DNA of 64,000 nt from Cytophagales bacterium (GTDB taxonomy: Bacteria; Bacteroidota; Bacteroidia; Cytophagales; Cyclobacteriaceae), in the NCBI GenBank assembly GCA_025359125.1, contig JANYHI010000042.1, positions 1-64,000 of the forward strand, in the 5' to 3' direction. Numbering within the stretch: the first letter of the stretch is position 1; every line of letters starts with the position of its first letter. The notes beneath the pieces were generated by a model. The model saw only the letters and a list, made by a program, of their open reading frames with translations, was not told where the DNA came from and did not search any database. Positions 45,789-54,696 of the stretch are shown piece by piece. Made by a program: the position numbers and the translations under genes.

Positions 45789-46859
45789 ATGGCAAAGATT
45801 AATTTTGGAGGAACGATAGAAGAAGTGGTGACTCGTGAGGAGTTTCCGATGGAGATGGCGGTGAATGTTTTGCAAAACGAAACGATCGCGATTATTGGAT
45901 ATGGTGTGCAAGGCCCAGCCCAAGCGTTGAACTTGCGCGATAATGGATTCAATGTAATTGTGGGTCAACGTAAGGGATCTAAGACATGGGATAAAGCGGT
46001 TGCTCATGGATGGTTGCCCGGAGAAACTTTATTTGAAATTGAAGAGGCTGTAAAAAAAGGAACCATCATTCAGTTCTTACTTTCGGATGCAGGACAGATT
46101 GCACTGTGGCCATCCATCAAACAATATATTACTAAAGGCAAAACACTTTATTTCTCTCACGGTTTTGGAATTACATTTAAGGATCAAACTGGAATTATCC
46201 CCTCGCCAGATGTGGATGTTATTTTGGCTGCACCAAAAGGTTCAGGCACTTCTGTACGCAGATTGTTTTTGCAAGGAAAAGGAATCAACGCAAGTTATGC
46301 TGTGTTCCAAGACGCTACCGGAAATGCCAAGGGGAAAGCTATCGCATTAGGTATTGGTGTAGGTGCAGGTTATTTATTTGAAACCGATTTCAAGAAAGAA
46401 GTTTATTCTGATTTGACGGGAGAGCGCGGTACGTTGATGGGAGCAATTGCCGGAATCTTTGAAGCGCAGTATGAAGTGTTGCGCTCGAAAGGCCATACAC
46501 CATCCGAAGCATTTAATGAAACCGTTGAAGAACTTACTCAAAGCCTAATGCCTCTTGTGGCTGAGAATGGAATGGATTGGATGTATGCTAACTGTTCTAC
46601 CACAGCACAGCGTGGTGCATTAGATTGGAAGAAGAAATTTAAAGCAGCCACGCTTCCTGTTTTCAAAGAATTATATGATAGTGTAGCAAGCGGTGCCGAA
46701 GCAAAGCGTACCATTGATACCTGTAGCAAACCAGACTATCGCGAAAAGCTAGCGGAGGAATTGAAAGAACTACGCGACAGCGAATTATGGCAAGCAGGTG
46801 CTGCCGTGCGTTCATTAAGACCTGAGAAGGCAACAGTAGAAGCGAGCATGATAAATTAA
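45789..46859 (+). CDS. ilvC: Ketol-acid reductoisomerase
   Basis: The 356-residue protein has IAIIGYGVQGPAQALNLRDNG as the nucleotide-binding loop, FSHGFGITFKDQ, and the acidic metal site in DLTGERGTLMGAIAGIFEAQ. It isomerises and reduces acetohydroxy acids. It is slightly longer than class I enzymes (about 330). Confidence 0.95.
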   Translation: MAKINFGGTIEEVVTREEFPMEMAVNVLQNETIAIIGYGVQGPAQALNLRDNGFNVIVGQRKGSKTWDKAVAHGWLPGETLFEIEEAVKKGTIIQFLLSDAGQIALWPSIKQYITKGKTLYFSHGFGITFKDQTGIIPSPDVDVILAAPKGSGTSVRRLFLQGKGINASYAVFQDATGNAKGKAIALGIGVGAGYLFETDFKKEVYSDLTGERGTLMGAIAGIFEAQYEVLRSKGHTPSEAFNETVEELTQSLMPLVAENGMDWMYANCSTTAQRGALDWKKKFKAATLPVFKELYDSVASGAEAKRTIDTCSKPDYREKLAEELKELRDSELWQAGAAVRSLRPEKATVEASMIN

Positions 46860-46938
46860 AATTAGTTGAAAGTTGATAGTTATTGGTTGTTTGTGAAAAG
46901 CTTCTAATAACTATCAACACGCAACTATCAATATTAAA
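46860..46938. repeat. Palindromic spacer ilvC-ilvA
   Basis: GTTGATAGTTATT and AATAACTATCAAC are perfect 13-base inverted arms around about 20 bases. A strong hairpin without a T run. Confidence 0.65.
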
Positions 46939-48189
46939 ATGGTTTCCGTACTCCATCAACAAATCGATATCAACCGTGCTCATCTAATTTTAAAAGATGT
47001 AGTACTTAAAACACCTTTGCAGTTTCACCGAAAACTATCGGAGAAGTTTGGTTGCGAAATTTATTTGAAGCGCGAAGACTTACAAGTAGTCCGCTCCTAC
47101 AAAATTCGTGGGGCTTATAATTTAATTCAGAGCTTAACTGTAGAGCAATGTGAGCGTGGAGTAGTGTGTGTGAGTGCAGGAAACCACGCACAGGGAGTTG
47201 CCTTCTCTTGCAAGTTGTTGAGTATTAAAGGAGTCATTTACATGCCTGCCATCACACCCAAACAAAAAATTAATCAAGTGAAAATGTTTGGGAACGGTTG
47301 GGTAGATATTGTTTTAGTGGGCGATACGTTTGATGAATGTCAATCTCATGCGCTCGCATTTACAAAAGAAAAGAACATGATTTTTATTCCCCCCTTTGAT
47401 CATGAGAAAGTGATTGAAGGCCAAGGAACAGTGGGCAAAGAAATTTTAGAAGAGCAATCGAATATTGATTACGTGTTTGTTCCGGTAGGTGGTGGTGGGC
47501 TATCTGCTGGGATGGGATGTTATTTTGCTACTTATGCTCCGCTTATAAAAATGATTGGGGTAGAGCCGCAAGGGGCACCATCAATGAAGGAAGCTTTAAA
47601 AGCCGGCAAGCCAATTATTCTCGATTCTATTCAACGCTTTGTAGATGGGGCTTCTGTAAAAAAAGTAGGCGACCGGAATTTTGAAATTTGCAAAGATGCA
47701 TTGGCCGATATGTTGCTAGTTCCGGAAGGGAAAGTAAGTTCTACCATTCTGCAATTGTACAATGAAGATGCGATTGTAGCGGAGCCAGCGGGAGCGCTTT
47801 CCATTGCAGCTTTAGATCAATATGCAGAACAGATCAAAGGAAAAAAAGTTGTTTGCATTTTAAGCGGTGGCAATAATGACATTGATCGGATGCAAGAGAT
47901 TAAAGAGCGCTCGTTACTATATGAAGGCCTCAAACATTATTTTATTGTTCGCTTTGCACAGCGCCCGGGTGCCCTCAAAGAATTTGTCAATCATATCTTA
48001 GGCCCTACTGATGATATTGTTCGGTTCGAATTTATTCAGAAACACAATAAAGAAACAGGCCCTGCATTAATTGGCATCGAAGTAAAATCTAAAGATGACT
48101 TCATTTTTTTGATTGAACGGATGAATAGCCACAAGCTCAACTATACGCTCGTGAATCAAAACGAGAATCTTTTCGAGTACTTGGTCTGA
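46939..48189 (+). CDS. ilvA: Threonine dehydratase
   Basis: The 416-residue enzyme makes 2-oxobutanoate from threonine, the entry to isoleucine. The cofactor lysine is Lys55 in REDLQVVRSYKIRGAYN, and the phosphate loop is PVGGGGLSAGMG. A C-terminal regulatory domain (from about HYFIVRFAQRPGALKEFVNH) is single and shorter than in E. coli. Confidence 0.94.
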   Translation: MVSVLHQQIDINRAHLILKDVVLKTPLQFHRKLSEKFGCEIYLKREDLQVVRSYKIRGAYNLIQSLTVEQCERGVVCVSAGNHAQGVAFSCKLLSIKGVIYMPAITPKQKINQVKMFGNGWVDIVLVGDTFDECQSHALAFTKEKNMIFIPPFDHEKVIEGQGTVGKEILEEQSNIDYVFVPVGGGGLSAGMGCYFATYAPLIKMIGVEPQGAPSMKEALKAGKPIILDSIQRFVDGASVKKVGDRNFEICKDALADMLLVPEGKVSSTILQLYNEDAIVAEPAGALSIAALDQYAEQIKGKKVVCILSGGNNDIDRMQEIKERSLLYEGLKHYFIVRFAQRPGALKEFVNHILGPTDDIVRFEFIQKHNKETGPALIGIEVKSKDDFIFLIERMNSHKLNYTLVNQNENLFEYLV

Positions 48190-48204
48190 CAATTTGTTAA
48201 TTAA

Positions 48205-48275
48205 TCTATAAATTCTATAGACTTTTAGCATTCGCTTGCGTATTAGTGTTACATTTGCCTATCAATCTAGTAGAT
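48205..48275 (+). promoter_or_regulatory. cys operon promoter with flanking palindromes
   Basis: The -7 box TACATTTG is at 48250-48257. Upstream lies TCTATA-AATTC-TATAGA (48205-48221), and downstream the palindrome ATCTAGTAGAT (48265-48275). These sit where activator and repressor sites would be expected. No regulator gene is nearby. Confidence 0.5.
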
Positions 48276-48291
48276 AAATAGACTAAAAACC

Positions 48292-49194
48292 ATGCACACG
48301 ATTGAATATTTAGATCAATTAGAGTCGGAAGCCATTCACATCATGCGCGAAGTGGCCGGGCAATTTGAAAAGCCAGCTCTTTTATTTTCGGGTGGAAAGG
48401 ACTCTATTACATTGGTTCGAATAGCCGAAAAAGCATTTCGTCCGGGAAAGTTTCCGTTTCCACTGGTGCATATTGATACAGGTCATAATTTTCCGGAAGC
48501 CATTGAATATAGAGATCGCTTAGTAAACCAATTGGGTGAGAAATTAATTGTAGGAAGTGTAGAGGAAACCATTCGGGAAAAAGGATTAACTGTTCCTGTT
48601 GGAAAGTTTGCGAGCCGCAATGCACTACAAACTTTTACGCTGTTGGATATTATAGAAAAACATGGATTTGATGCGTGCATTGGTGGCGCGCGAAGAGACG
48701 AGGAAAAAGCACGCGCGAAGGAAAGGATATTTTCGGTACGGAATGAATTTGGTCAATGGGATCCAAAACTTCAGCGCCCAGAGCTGTGGAATATTTACAA
48801 CGGTAGAATCCATAAAGGAGAAAACGTAAGAGCATTCCCCATCAGCAATTGGACCGAACTGGATGTTTGGAATTATATCCGTAAAGAAAAAATTGATCTC
48901 CCATCCATTTACTTTTCTCATGAGCGACTGTGTTTGTCTTATCAAGAGCAATTGGTAGCGGTCTCTCCCTTTATTACCATTGATGAAGACGATGAAATTT
49001 CAATGAAACGGGTGCGCTACCGCACTGTAGGTGATATGACTTGCACGGCAGCAGTAGAATCGAATGCGACTACCATTGATGAAATTATAAATGAAATAAT
49101 TGCGACCAAAACCAGCGAGCGAGGAGAAACTCGGATTGACGATAAAGTTTCAGAAGCAGCCATGGAAGACAGAAAGAAGAATGGATATTTTTAA
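48292..49194 (+). CDS. cysD: Sulfate adenylyltransferase subunit CysD
   Basis: The 300-residue PP-loop protein (LLFSGGKDSITLVRIAEKAF) makes APS from sulfate and ATP together with CysN. Typical segments are FPLVHIDTGHNFPEAIEYRD, GGARRDEEKARAKERIFS and the C-terminal RKKNGYF. Confidence 0.97.
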   Translation: MHTIEYLDQLESEAIHIMREVAGQFEKPALLFSGGKDSITLVRIAEKAFRPGKFPFPLVHIDTGHNFPEAIEYRDRLVNQLGEKLIVGSVEETIREKGLTVPVGKFASRNALQTFTLLDIIEKHGFDACIGGARRDEEKARAKERIFSVRNEFGQWDPKLQRPELWNIYNGRIHKGENVRAFPISNWTELDVWNYIRKEKIDLPSIYFSHERLCLSYQEQLVAVSPFITIDEDDEISMKRVRYRTVGDMTCTAAVESNATTIDEIINEIIATKTSERGETRIDDKVSEAAMEDRKKNGYF

Positions 49195-49210
49195 TTAGCA
49201 CAATTTACAA

Positions 49211-50452
49211 ATGGATTTACTTCGATTAATAACAGCAGGAAGTGTTGACGATGGAAAGAGCACATTAATTGGCAGGCTTTTGTATGATAGCAAGTCGATT
49301 ATGATAGATCAACTCGAAGCCATTGAAAAGCAAACAAAGAATAAGGAAAACGGATCGATTGATTTAGCTCTGCTAACAGATGGACTTCGAGCGGAGCGTG
49401 AACAGGGAATTACAATTGATATTGCCTATAAATATTTTTCTACACCTAAGCGTAAATTTATTTTGGCAGATGCACCCGGTCATATTCAATATACTCGCAA
49501 TATGGTTACAGGTGCTTCTAATGCTGATTTAGCTATTATATTAATTGATGCCCGCAAGGGTGTGATCGAACAGACGAAGCGCCACTCCATTATTGCGAGC
49601 ATGCTCGGCATCAAACACATAGTTGTGGCCATTAATAAAATGGATTTGGTTAATTTTTCTCAAGATGTTTTTACAAACATTCTTTTAGATTATACAAAAA
49701 CAGCGAGCGAGCTTGGATTGAAGAATGTAATCTATATTCCTATCAGCGCTTTGCAGGGAGATAACATTGTAGAAAAATCAGTATTCATGCCTTGGTATGA
49801 TGGCGAAAGTCTTTTACATATTTTGGAAAATGTAAAACTTGATAGTGAAGTAAATTGGAATGACGCACGTTTTCCGGTTCAATATGTGATTCGCCCGCAG
49901 ACACTTGCACTGCACGATTATCGCGGCTACGCTGGTAAAATTACAAGTGGAACTTACAAGGTGGGAGATAAAATTACGGTATTACCCGCGGGCTTGGAAA
50001 GCACTCTTAAAACAATTGAAATAGGTGGCAAGCAAGTGACAGAAGCTTTTGCTTCTCAGAGTGTAACCTTTCAATTGACGGATGATATTGATATTAGTAG
50101 AGGAGATATTATTGTGAAACAAGAAAATCAGCCACTGCTAACACAAGATCTGGAAGTGCTCTTGTGTTGGATGGATGCAAAGCCATTGAAGGCGGGAAAT
50201 AAGTATTTACTGCAAATCAACAGTCGCGCTGTTAAAAGTGTGGTAAAAAATATCGAGTATAAGCTGGATGTAAATACACTTGAAAAATTACGCTCTCCTG
50301 AAAACGTTGGATTGAATGATGTTATCAAGGCTACCATTCGTACGGCATTGCCGGTGGCAGTAGATTCATATCCTATTAATAAATCCACCGGTAGTGGAAT
50401 TCTAATTGATGAAACCAGCAACGCTACAGTAGGTGCCTGCATGATTCAATAA
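49211..50452 (+). CDS. cysN: Sulfate adenylyltransferase GTPase subunit CysN
   Basis: The 413-residue EF-Tu-like GTPase has the P-loop GSVDDGKSTLIGRLLYD, DAPGHIQYTRNMVTGAS and NKMDLVN. It couples GTP hydrolysis to APS formation. It ends after the beta-barrel domains and has no fused APS kinase domain. Confidence 0.96.
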   Translation: MDLLRLITAGSVDDGKSTLIGRLLYDSKSIMIDQLEAIEKQTKNKENGSIDLALLTDGLRAEREQGITIDIAYKYFSTPKRKFILADAPGHIQYTRNMVTGASNADLAIILIDARKGVIEQTKRHSIIASMLGIKHIVVAINKMDLVNFSQDVFTNILLDYTKTASELGLKNVIYIPISALQGDNIVEKSVFMPWYDGESLLHILENVKLDSEVNWNDARFPVQYVIRPQTLALHDYRGYAGKITSGTYKVGDKITVLPAGLESTLKTIEIGGKQVTEAFASQSVTFQLTDDIDISRGDIIVKQENQPLLTQDLEVLLCWMDAKPLKAGNKYLLQINSRAVKSVVKNIEYKLDVNTLEKLRSPENVGLNDVIKATIRTALPVAVDSYPINKSTGSGILIDETSNATVGACMIQ

Positions 50453-50491
50453 AAAAATTTAAATTTTCAATCTACTTAATCCATAGGATAA

Positions 50492-51301
50492 ATGGGATAT
50501 AACCTAACTATTAAAACGGGCAAAGTTATTCTGGCAGGAGCTGGGCCGGGCGATCCTGAACTGATTACCTTAAAGGCGTTGCGATATTTGTTGCGGGCAG
50601 ATGTAATTATTGTAGACCGGTTGGTGAGCCCTGAATTATTGCGCGAGATTCCAACAAGTGTAGAAGTGATTTACGTTGGCAAACAAGGGGGGAATGCCGA
50701 GTCAACGTCACAAGAAACAATTAATCAATTATTGGTAAAATTTGCGCTCGAAAATAAATTAGTTCTGCGGTTGAAAGGAGGCGATGTTGCCTTTTTTTCT
50801 AATGTGCTCGATGAGTTAGAGACATTAGTCGCTCATAGTATTCCATATGAAATTATTCCGGGCATAACGTCTGCCTCTGGAGCTTCCGCTTATGCAGGTA
50901 TTCCTTTAACAGCAAGCGGCTATGCATCTTCCGTTCGATTTCTTGCCTATAATAATCCAGAGATTATTCATGCAGAGTTGATGAGAGAGTGGGCAAACAC
51001 CAATGATACGCTTGTTTTTTATATGTCTTCTTTTCGGTTGAATTCTTTATTGACTAGACTTATTGACTACTCGATTGATGCCGATAAATGGGTAGCCGCA
51101 ATTGAACAAGCAACTACGCCCCAACAAAATGTGAGGGCATTTCCTATTCATTCTTTTTTAAAAAATACGAAAAATGAAAAATTCGCGTTACCCACATTGA
51201 TAATCATAGGCAAAGTGGCGCAGCTTCATACCAGATTTCAGTGGAATAATAATGTTGTTGATGAGGTCAACTATTTCAGATCAATAAGTGCTGGTTATTA
51301 A
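50492..51301 (+). CDS. cobA: Uroporphyrinogen-III C-methyltransferase
   Basis: The 269-residue methyltransferase (VILAGAGPGDPELITLKALR, IIPGITSASGASAYAGIPLT) makes precorrin-2 for siroheme. The usual GGDPFVFGRG-type loop reads GGDVAFFSNV here, a deviation in the S-adenosylmethionine pocket. The place inside the cys cluster shows it feeds the siroheme of CysI. Confidence 0.9.
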   Translation: MGYNLTIKTGKVILAGAGPGDPELITLKALRYLLRADVIIVDRLVSPELLREIPTSVEVIYVGKQGGNAESTSQETINQLLVKFALENKLVLRLKGGDVAFFSNVLDELETLVAHSIPYEIIPGITSASGASAYAGIPLTASGYASSVRFLAYNNPEIIHAELMREWANTNDTLVFYMSSFRLNSLLTRLIDYSIDADKWVAAIEQATTPQQNVRAFPIHSFLKNTKNEKFALPTLIIIGKVAQLHTRFQWNNNVVDEVNYFRSISAGY

Positions 51302-51313
51302 TTACTCAATAAA

Positions 51314-52993
51314 ATGTTAGAAGAGATAAAATTAAAATCATTGAATGCATTAGTCGAGGGTCTCTCTCAAGAGGAGTTGATATGGCTAAATGGATACATG
51401 GCCGGATTGGTAAAGAGTTCTCAGTCAGAGGTGAAGAGTATTCCATCTGTTGCAGAAAAGATTACAATTTTATTTGGCACCGAAACAGGCAATTCAAAAA
51501 AACTGGCCACTGCATTTGCTGCGAAATTAAGAAAGATAGGATTGACAGCTAAACTTTCTTCGATGGATCAGTATAAGCTGAGTGATCTGGAAAAAGAAGA
51601 AATTTTGTTAGTAATTATCAGTACTCACGGAGAGGGCGAACCCCCGGCTGCAGCAAAGAAATTTTATGATCATCTTCAAAATAATCAATTAAACTTATCT
51701 AAGTTAAAGTATAGCGTACTGGCGTTGGGCGATACTGCGTACCCATTATTTTGTAAAGCGGGTGAAGACATTGATGTAAAGCTAAGCGGTTTTGGAGCGG
51801 TGAGTTTACACGCGTTGCAAAAATGCGATGCAGATTATGAGCAGTCGGCCAATGAATGGTTTGATTTGATAGTAGAGAAGTTAACCCTTAAACAATCAGC
51901 AGAAATTAAACTGCCCAGTGTTTCTACCAGTAGACAAAGAAAGGTTTATGAGGGAAAAATTAATTCGAAAGTAAACCTTAACGGAAATGGTTCTTTGAAA
52001 GAAACATTTCATATAGAAATAGAAGCAGGTGAACTACAATATGAGCCAGACGATTCTATCGGTATAATTCCTGAAAATCCGGTGGCAACAGTTCGATCCA
52101 TTATTAATCTTACTGGCGTTAACGGTTTAGAAACAATTTTTCTTAAAGACCAGGAGATTTCAATTGAAGAATCTTTGAATGAAAAATTAAATATATTTTT
52201 TCTGGCAGAGCGTGTCGTTAAAAAATATGCTGCTATTGTAAATCAGGAAATACCATCTATCCGAATGGATCTTCTGGACTTGATTAAAATTTATCCTCCA
52301 AAGAACGCAGTTCAATTTAAAGAAATACTGATAGTGTTGGAGCCAATAGCGCCACGACTTTATTCAATTTCTTCTTCACTCACGGCTCATACTGGAGAAG
52401 TACATATTACAGTAGCCCGAAATTGTTTTCAACTAGATCAAGAACTACGCCACGGATTATGTTCAAATTATTTGAGTCAGTTTGAAGAAGGAACCTCCAT
52501 AAAGTTTTATGTGCATAGAAATCTCCAATTTAAATTGCCTAGTGCCGATAAAGATATTATTATGATTGGCCCTGGAACAGGTGTTGCTCCCTTTCGGGCG
52601 TTTATAGAAGACCGTGCCAACACGGGAGCCACAGGTAAGAGTTGGCTATTTTTTGGAGACCAACATTTTACTACGGATTTCTTATATCAAACAGAATGGC
52701 AAGGTTATTTGGCTTCTGGTGTGCTTACAAAAATGAATGTTGCCTTTTCGCGCGATCAGCAAGAAAAAATTTACGTGCAACATAAAATGCTTTATCATGC
52801 AGTTGAATTATACGATTGGCTTATGAATGGTGCTTACGTTTTTGTATGCGGAGCGAAGAACCCGATGAGTTTGGACGTAGAAATTGCTCTCCTCAAAATT
52901 CTGGAAACGGAAGGAAGTTTATCTGCGGAAGAAGCGCAGAATTTCCTCAATCAATTGAGTGCTGAGAACAGATATGTAAAAGATGTGTATTAA
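51314..52993 (+). CDS. cysJ: Sulfite reductase flavoprotein subunit
   Basis: The 559-residue protein has a flavodoxin domain (ITILFGTETGNSKKLATAF), an FAD domain with RLYSISSSLTAHTGEVHI and an NADPH domain with IMIGPGTGVAPFRAFIEDR. It brings electrons to CysI. About 40 residues shorter than in E. coli. Confidence 0.93.
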   Translation: MLEEIKLKSLNALVEGLSQEELIWLNGYMAGLVKSSQSEVKSIPSVAEKITILFGTETGNSKKLATAFAAKLRKIGLTAKLSSMDQYKLSDLEKEEILLVIISTHGEGEPPAAAKKFYDHLQNNQLNLSKLKYSVLALGDTAYPLFCKAGEDIDVKLSGFGAVSLHALQKCDADYEQSANEWFDLIVEKLTLKQSAEIKLPSVSTSRQRKVYEGKINSKVNLNGNGSLKETFHIEIEAGELQYEPDDSIGIIPENPVATVRSIINLTGVNGLETIFLKDQEISIEESLNEKLNIFFLAERVVKKYAAIVNQEIPSIRMDLLDLIKIYPPKNAVQFKEILIVLEPIAPRLYSISSSLTAHTGEVHITVARNCFQLDQELRHGLCSNYLSQFEEGTSIKFYVHRNLQFKLPSADKDIIMIGPGTGVAPFRAFIEDRANTGATGKSWLFFGDQHFTTDFLYQTEWQGYLASGVLTKMNVAFSRDQQEKIYVQHKMLYHAVELYDWLMNGAYVFVCGAKNPMSLDVEIALLKILETEGSLSAEEAQNFLNQLSAENRYVKDVY

Positions 52994-53014
52994 TAGCTGC
53001 ATAAATTAGAAATA

Positions 53015-54691
53015 ATGGCAAAAGCTGTAAACCTATCACCGATAGAAAAAATTAAAAAGGAAAGTAATAATCTCCGCGGAACAATTACTGAAAGTTTACG
53101 CGATGAAATTACTGGAGCAATTGTAGAAGAGGATCAGGCCGTAATTAAGTTTCATGGAATGTATCAACAAGATGATCGTGATATCCGGGAAGAACGAGCA
53201 TCTAAAAAATTGGATAGGCTCTATACGTTTATGATTCGCCTTCGGCTGCCTGGTGGGTTTCTTACACCCGAGCAATGGATAGCCACTCACAATATCGCAG
53301 GCGAAAACTCAACAGGTATAATAAAAATAACTACCCGTCAAACGCTTCAGCTTCATGGATTAATTAAATCTAAAATTAAACCTACCATCAGAGCTTTTAA
53401 TGAAGCGAAGTTAGATTCGATTGCAACCTGCGGAGATATCAACAGAAATGTGGTGTGCAGTTCTCATCCAAAACAATCTTCTATACATAACGAAATTTTT
53501 TCTTATGCAGATAAAATAAGTCAGTTGTTGATGCCCAAGACAAAAGCATATTATGAGATATGGCTGGACGAAGAAAAAATTCTTGATAAGAAAGAGGAAG
53601 AAGATCTTCTCTATCAAGATCGATACTTACCACGGAAATTTAAAATTGCTATAGCTATTCCTCCCAATAATGATGTGGATGCTTTTGCAAACGATATTGG
53701 ATTGATTGCAATTATTGAAAATGAAAAACTACTAGGATATAATATAGCAGTAGGTGGGGGGCTATCTGCTACGCATGGAAATGATGCGACCTATCCGCGA
53801 CTGGCAACGGTAATCGGATTTTGTAATAGTGAAGAGCAAACACTTAAAGCAGTTTACGAAACACTCACCATTCAGCGCGACTTTGGTAATAGAAGTGATC
53901 GTAAACTGGCAAGATTGAAATACACGCTCGATAAATTTGGAGTGGAATGGTTCAAGCAAGAATTGGAAAATAGAATTGGTTTTAAATTAGAGAAGCCGAG
54001 AGAATACACATTCAACGAACGATCTGATTATTACGGGTGGCATCAAAATCATGAAGGCTTGTGGTATTACACTTTGTTTGTTGAGAATGGACGCGTGTTA
54101 GATACAGACGAAGTAAAATTAAAATCTGCTTTGTTGGCCGTTGCCAAAGCCGGAACCGCTAACTTCCGATTTACCTGTAATCAAAATATAATCCTGTCTG
54201 ATATAGCCGATCAACATAAAAGTAAGATTGAAACGTTGCTTCAAAACCATGGAGTAATTAAACACACAACAGGAACTTCTGCTATTAGAAAAAATTCAAT
54301 GGCATGTGTGGCGCTAAATACATGTCCCTTAGCATTGGCAGAGGGACAACGCTATTTGCCTTCTCTCATTTCTAAGATTGAACCGCTCCTACAAAAACAT
54401 CAACTCAGTGAAGAAGATATTATTATTAGGATGACAGGTTGCCCTAATGGTTGTGCTCGCCCCTATGTGGCAGAAATCGGATTGGTAGGTACTGCTTATG
54501 GAAAGTATAATATGCACATTGGTGGCGATCATCAGGGAGAGCGATTGAATAAATTGTTTAAACATAATTTAAATGAGGCAGCCATCTTACTTCAGTTAGA
54601 TAAACTTTTTGAAAAATTTAATAAATCAAGAATGAGCTTCGAGCGTTTTGGTGATTTTGCTTTGAATGAGGTTAACCAGTTATTAAACTAA
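53015..54691 (+). CDS. cysI: Sulfite reductase hemoprotein subunit
   Basis: The 558-residue protein has the siroheme and 4Fe-4S ligands in CVALNTCPLALAEGQRYLP and TGCPNGCARPYVAEIG (C-x5-C and C-x3-C). It reduces sulfite to sulfide with electrons from CysJ. Confidence 0.97.
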   Translation: MAKAVNLSPIEKIKKESNNLRGTITESLRDEITGAIVEEDQAVIKFHGMYQQDDRDIREERASKKLDRLYTFMIRLRLPGGFLTPEQWIATHNIAGENSTGIIKITTRQTLQLHGLIKSKIKPTIRAFNEAKLDSIATCGDINRNVVCSSHPKQSSIHNEIFSYADKISQLLMPKTKAYYEIWLDEEKILDKKEEEDLLYQDRYLPRKFKIAIAIPPNNDVDAFANDIGLIAIIENEKLLGYNIAVGGGLSATHGNDATYPRLATVIGFCNSEEQTLKAVYETLTIQRDFGNRSDRKLARLKYTLDKFGVEWFKQELENRIGFKLEKPREYTFNERSDYYGWHQNHEGLWYYTLFVENGRVLDTDEVKLKSALLAVAKAGTANFRFTCNQNIILSDIADQHKSKIETLLQNHGVIKHTTGTSAIRKNSMACVALNTCPLALAEGQRYLPSLISKIEPLLQKHQLSEEDIIIRMTGCPNGCARPYVAEIGLVGTAYGKYNMHIGGDHQGERLNKLFKHNLNEAAILLQLDKLFEKFNKSRMSFERFGDFALNEVNQLLN

Positions 54692-54696
54692 TCGAC

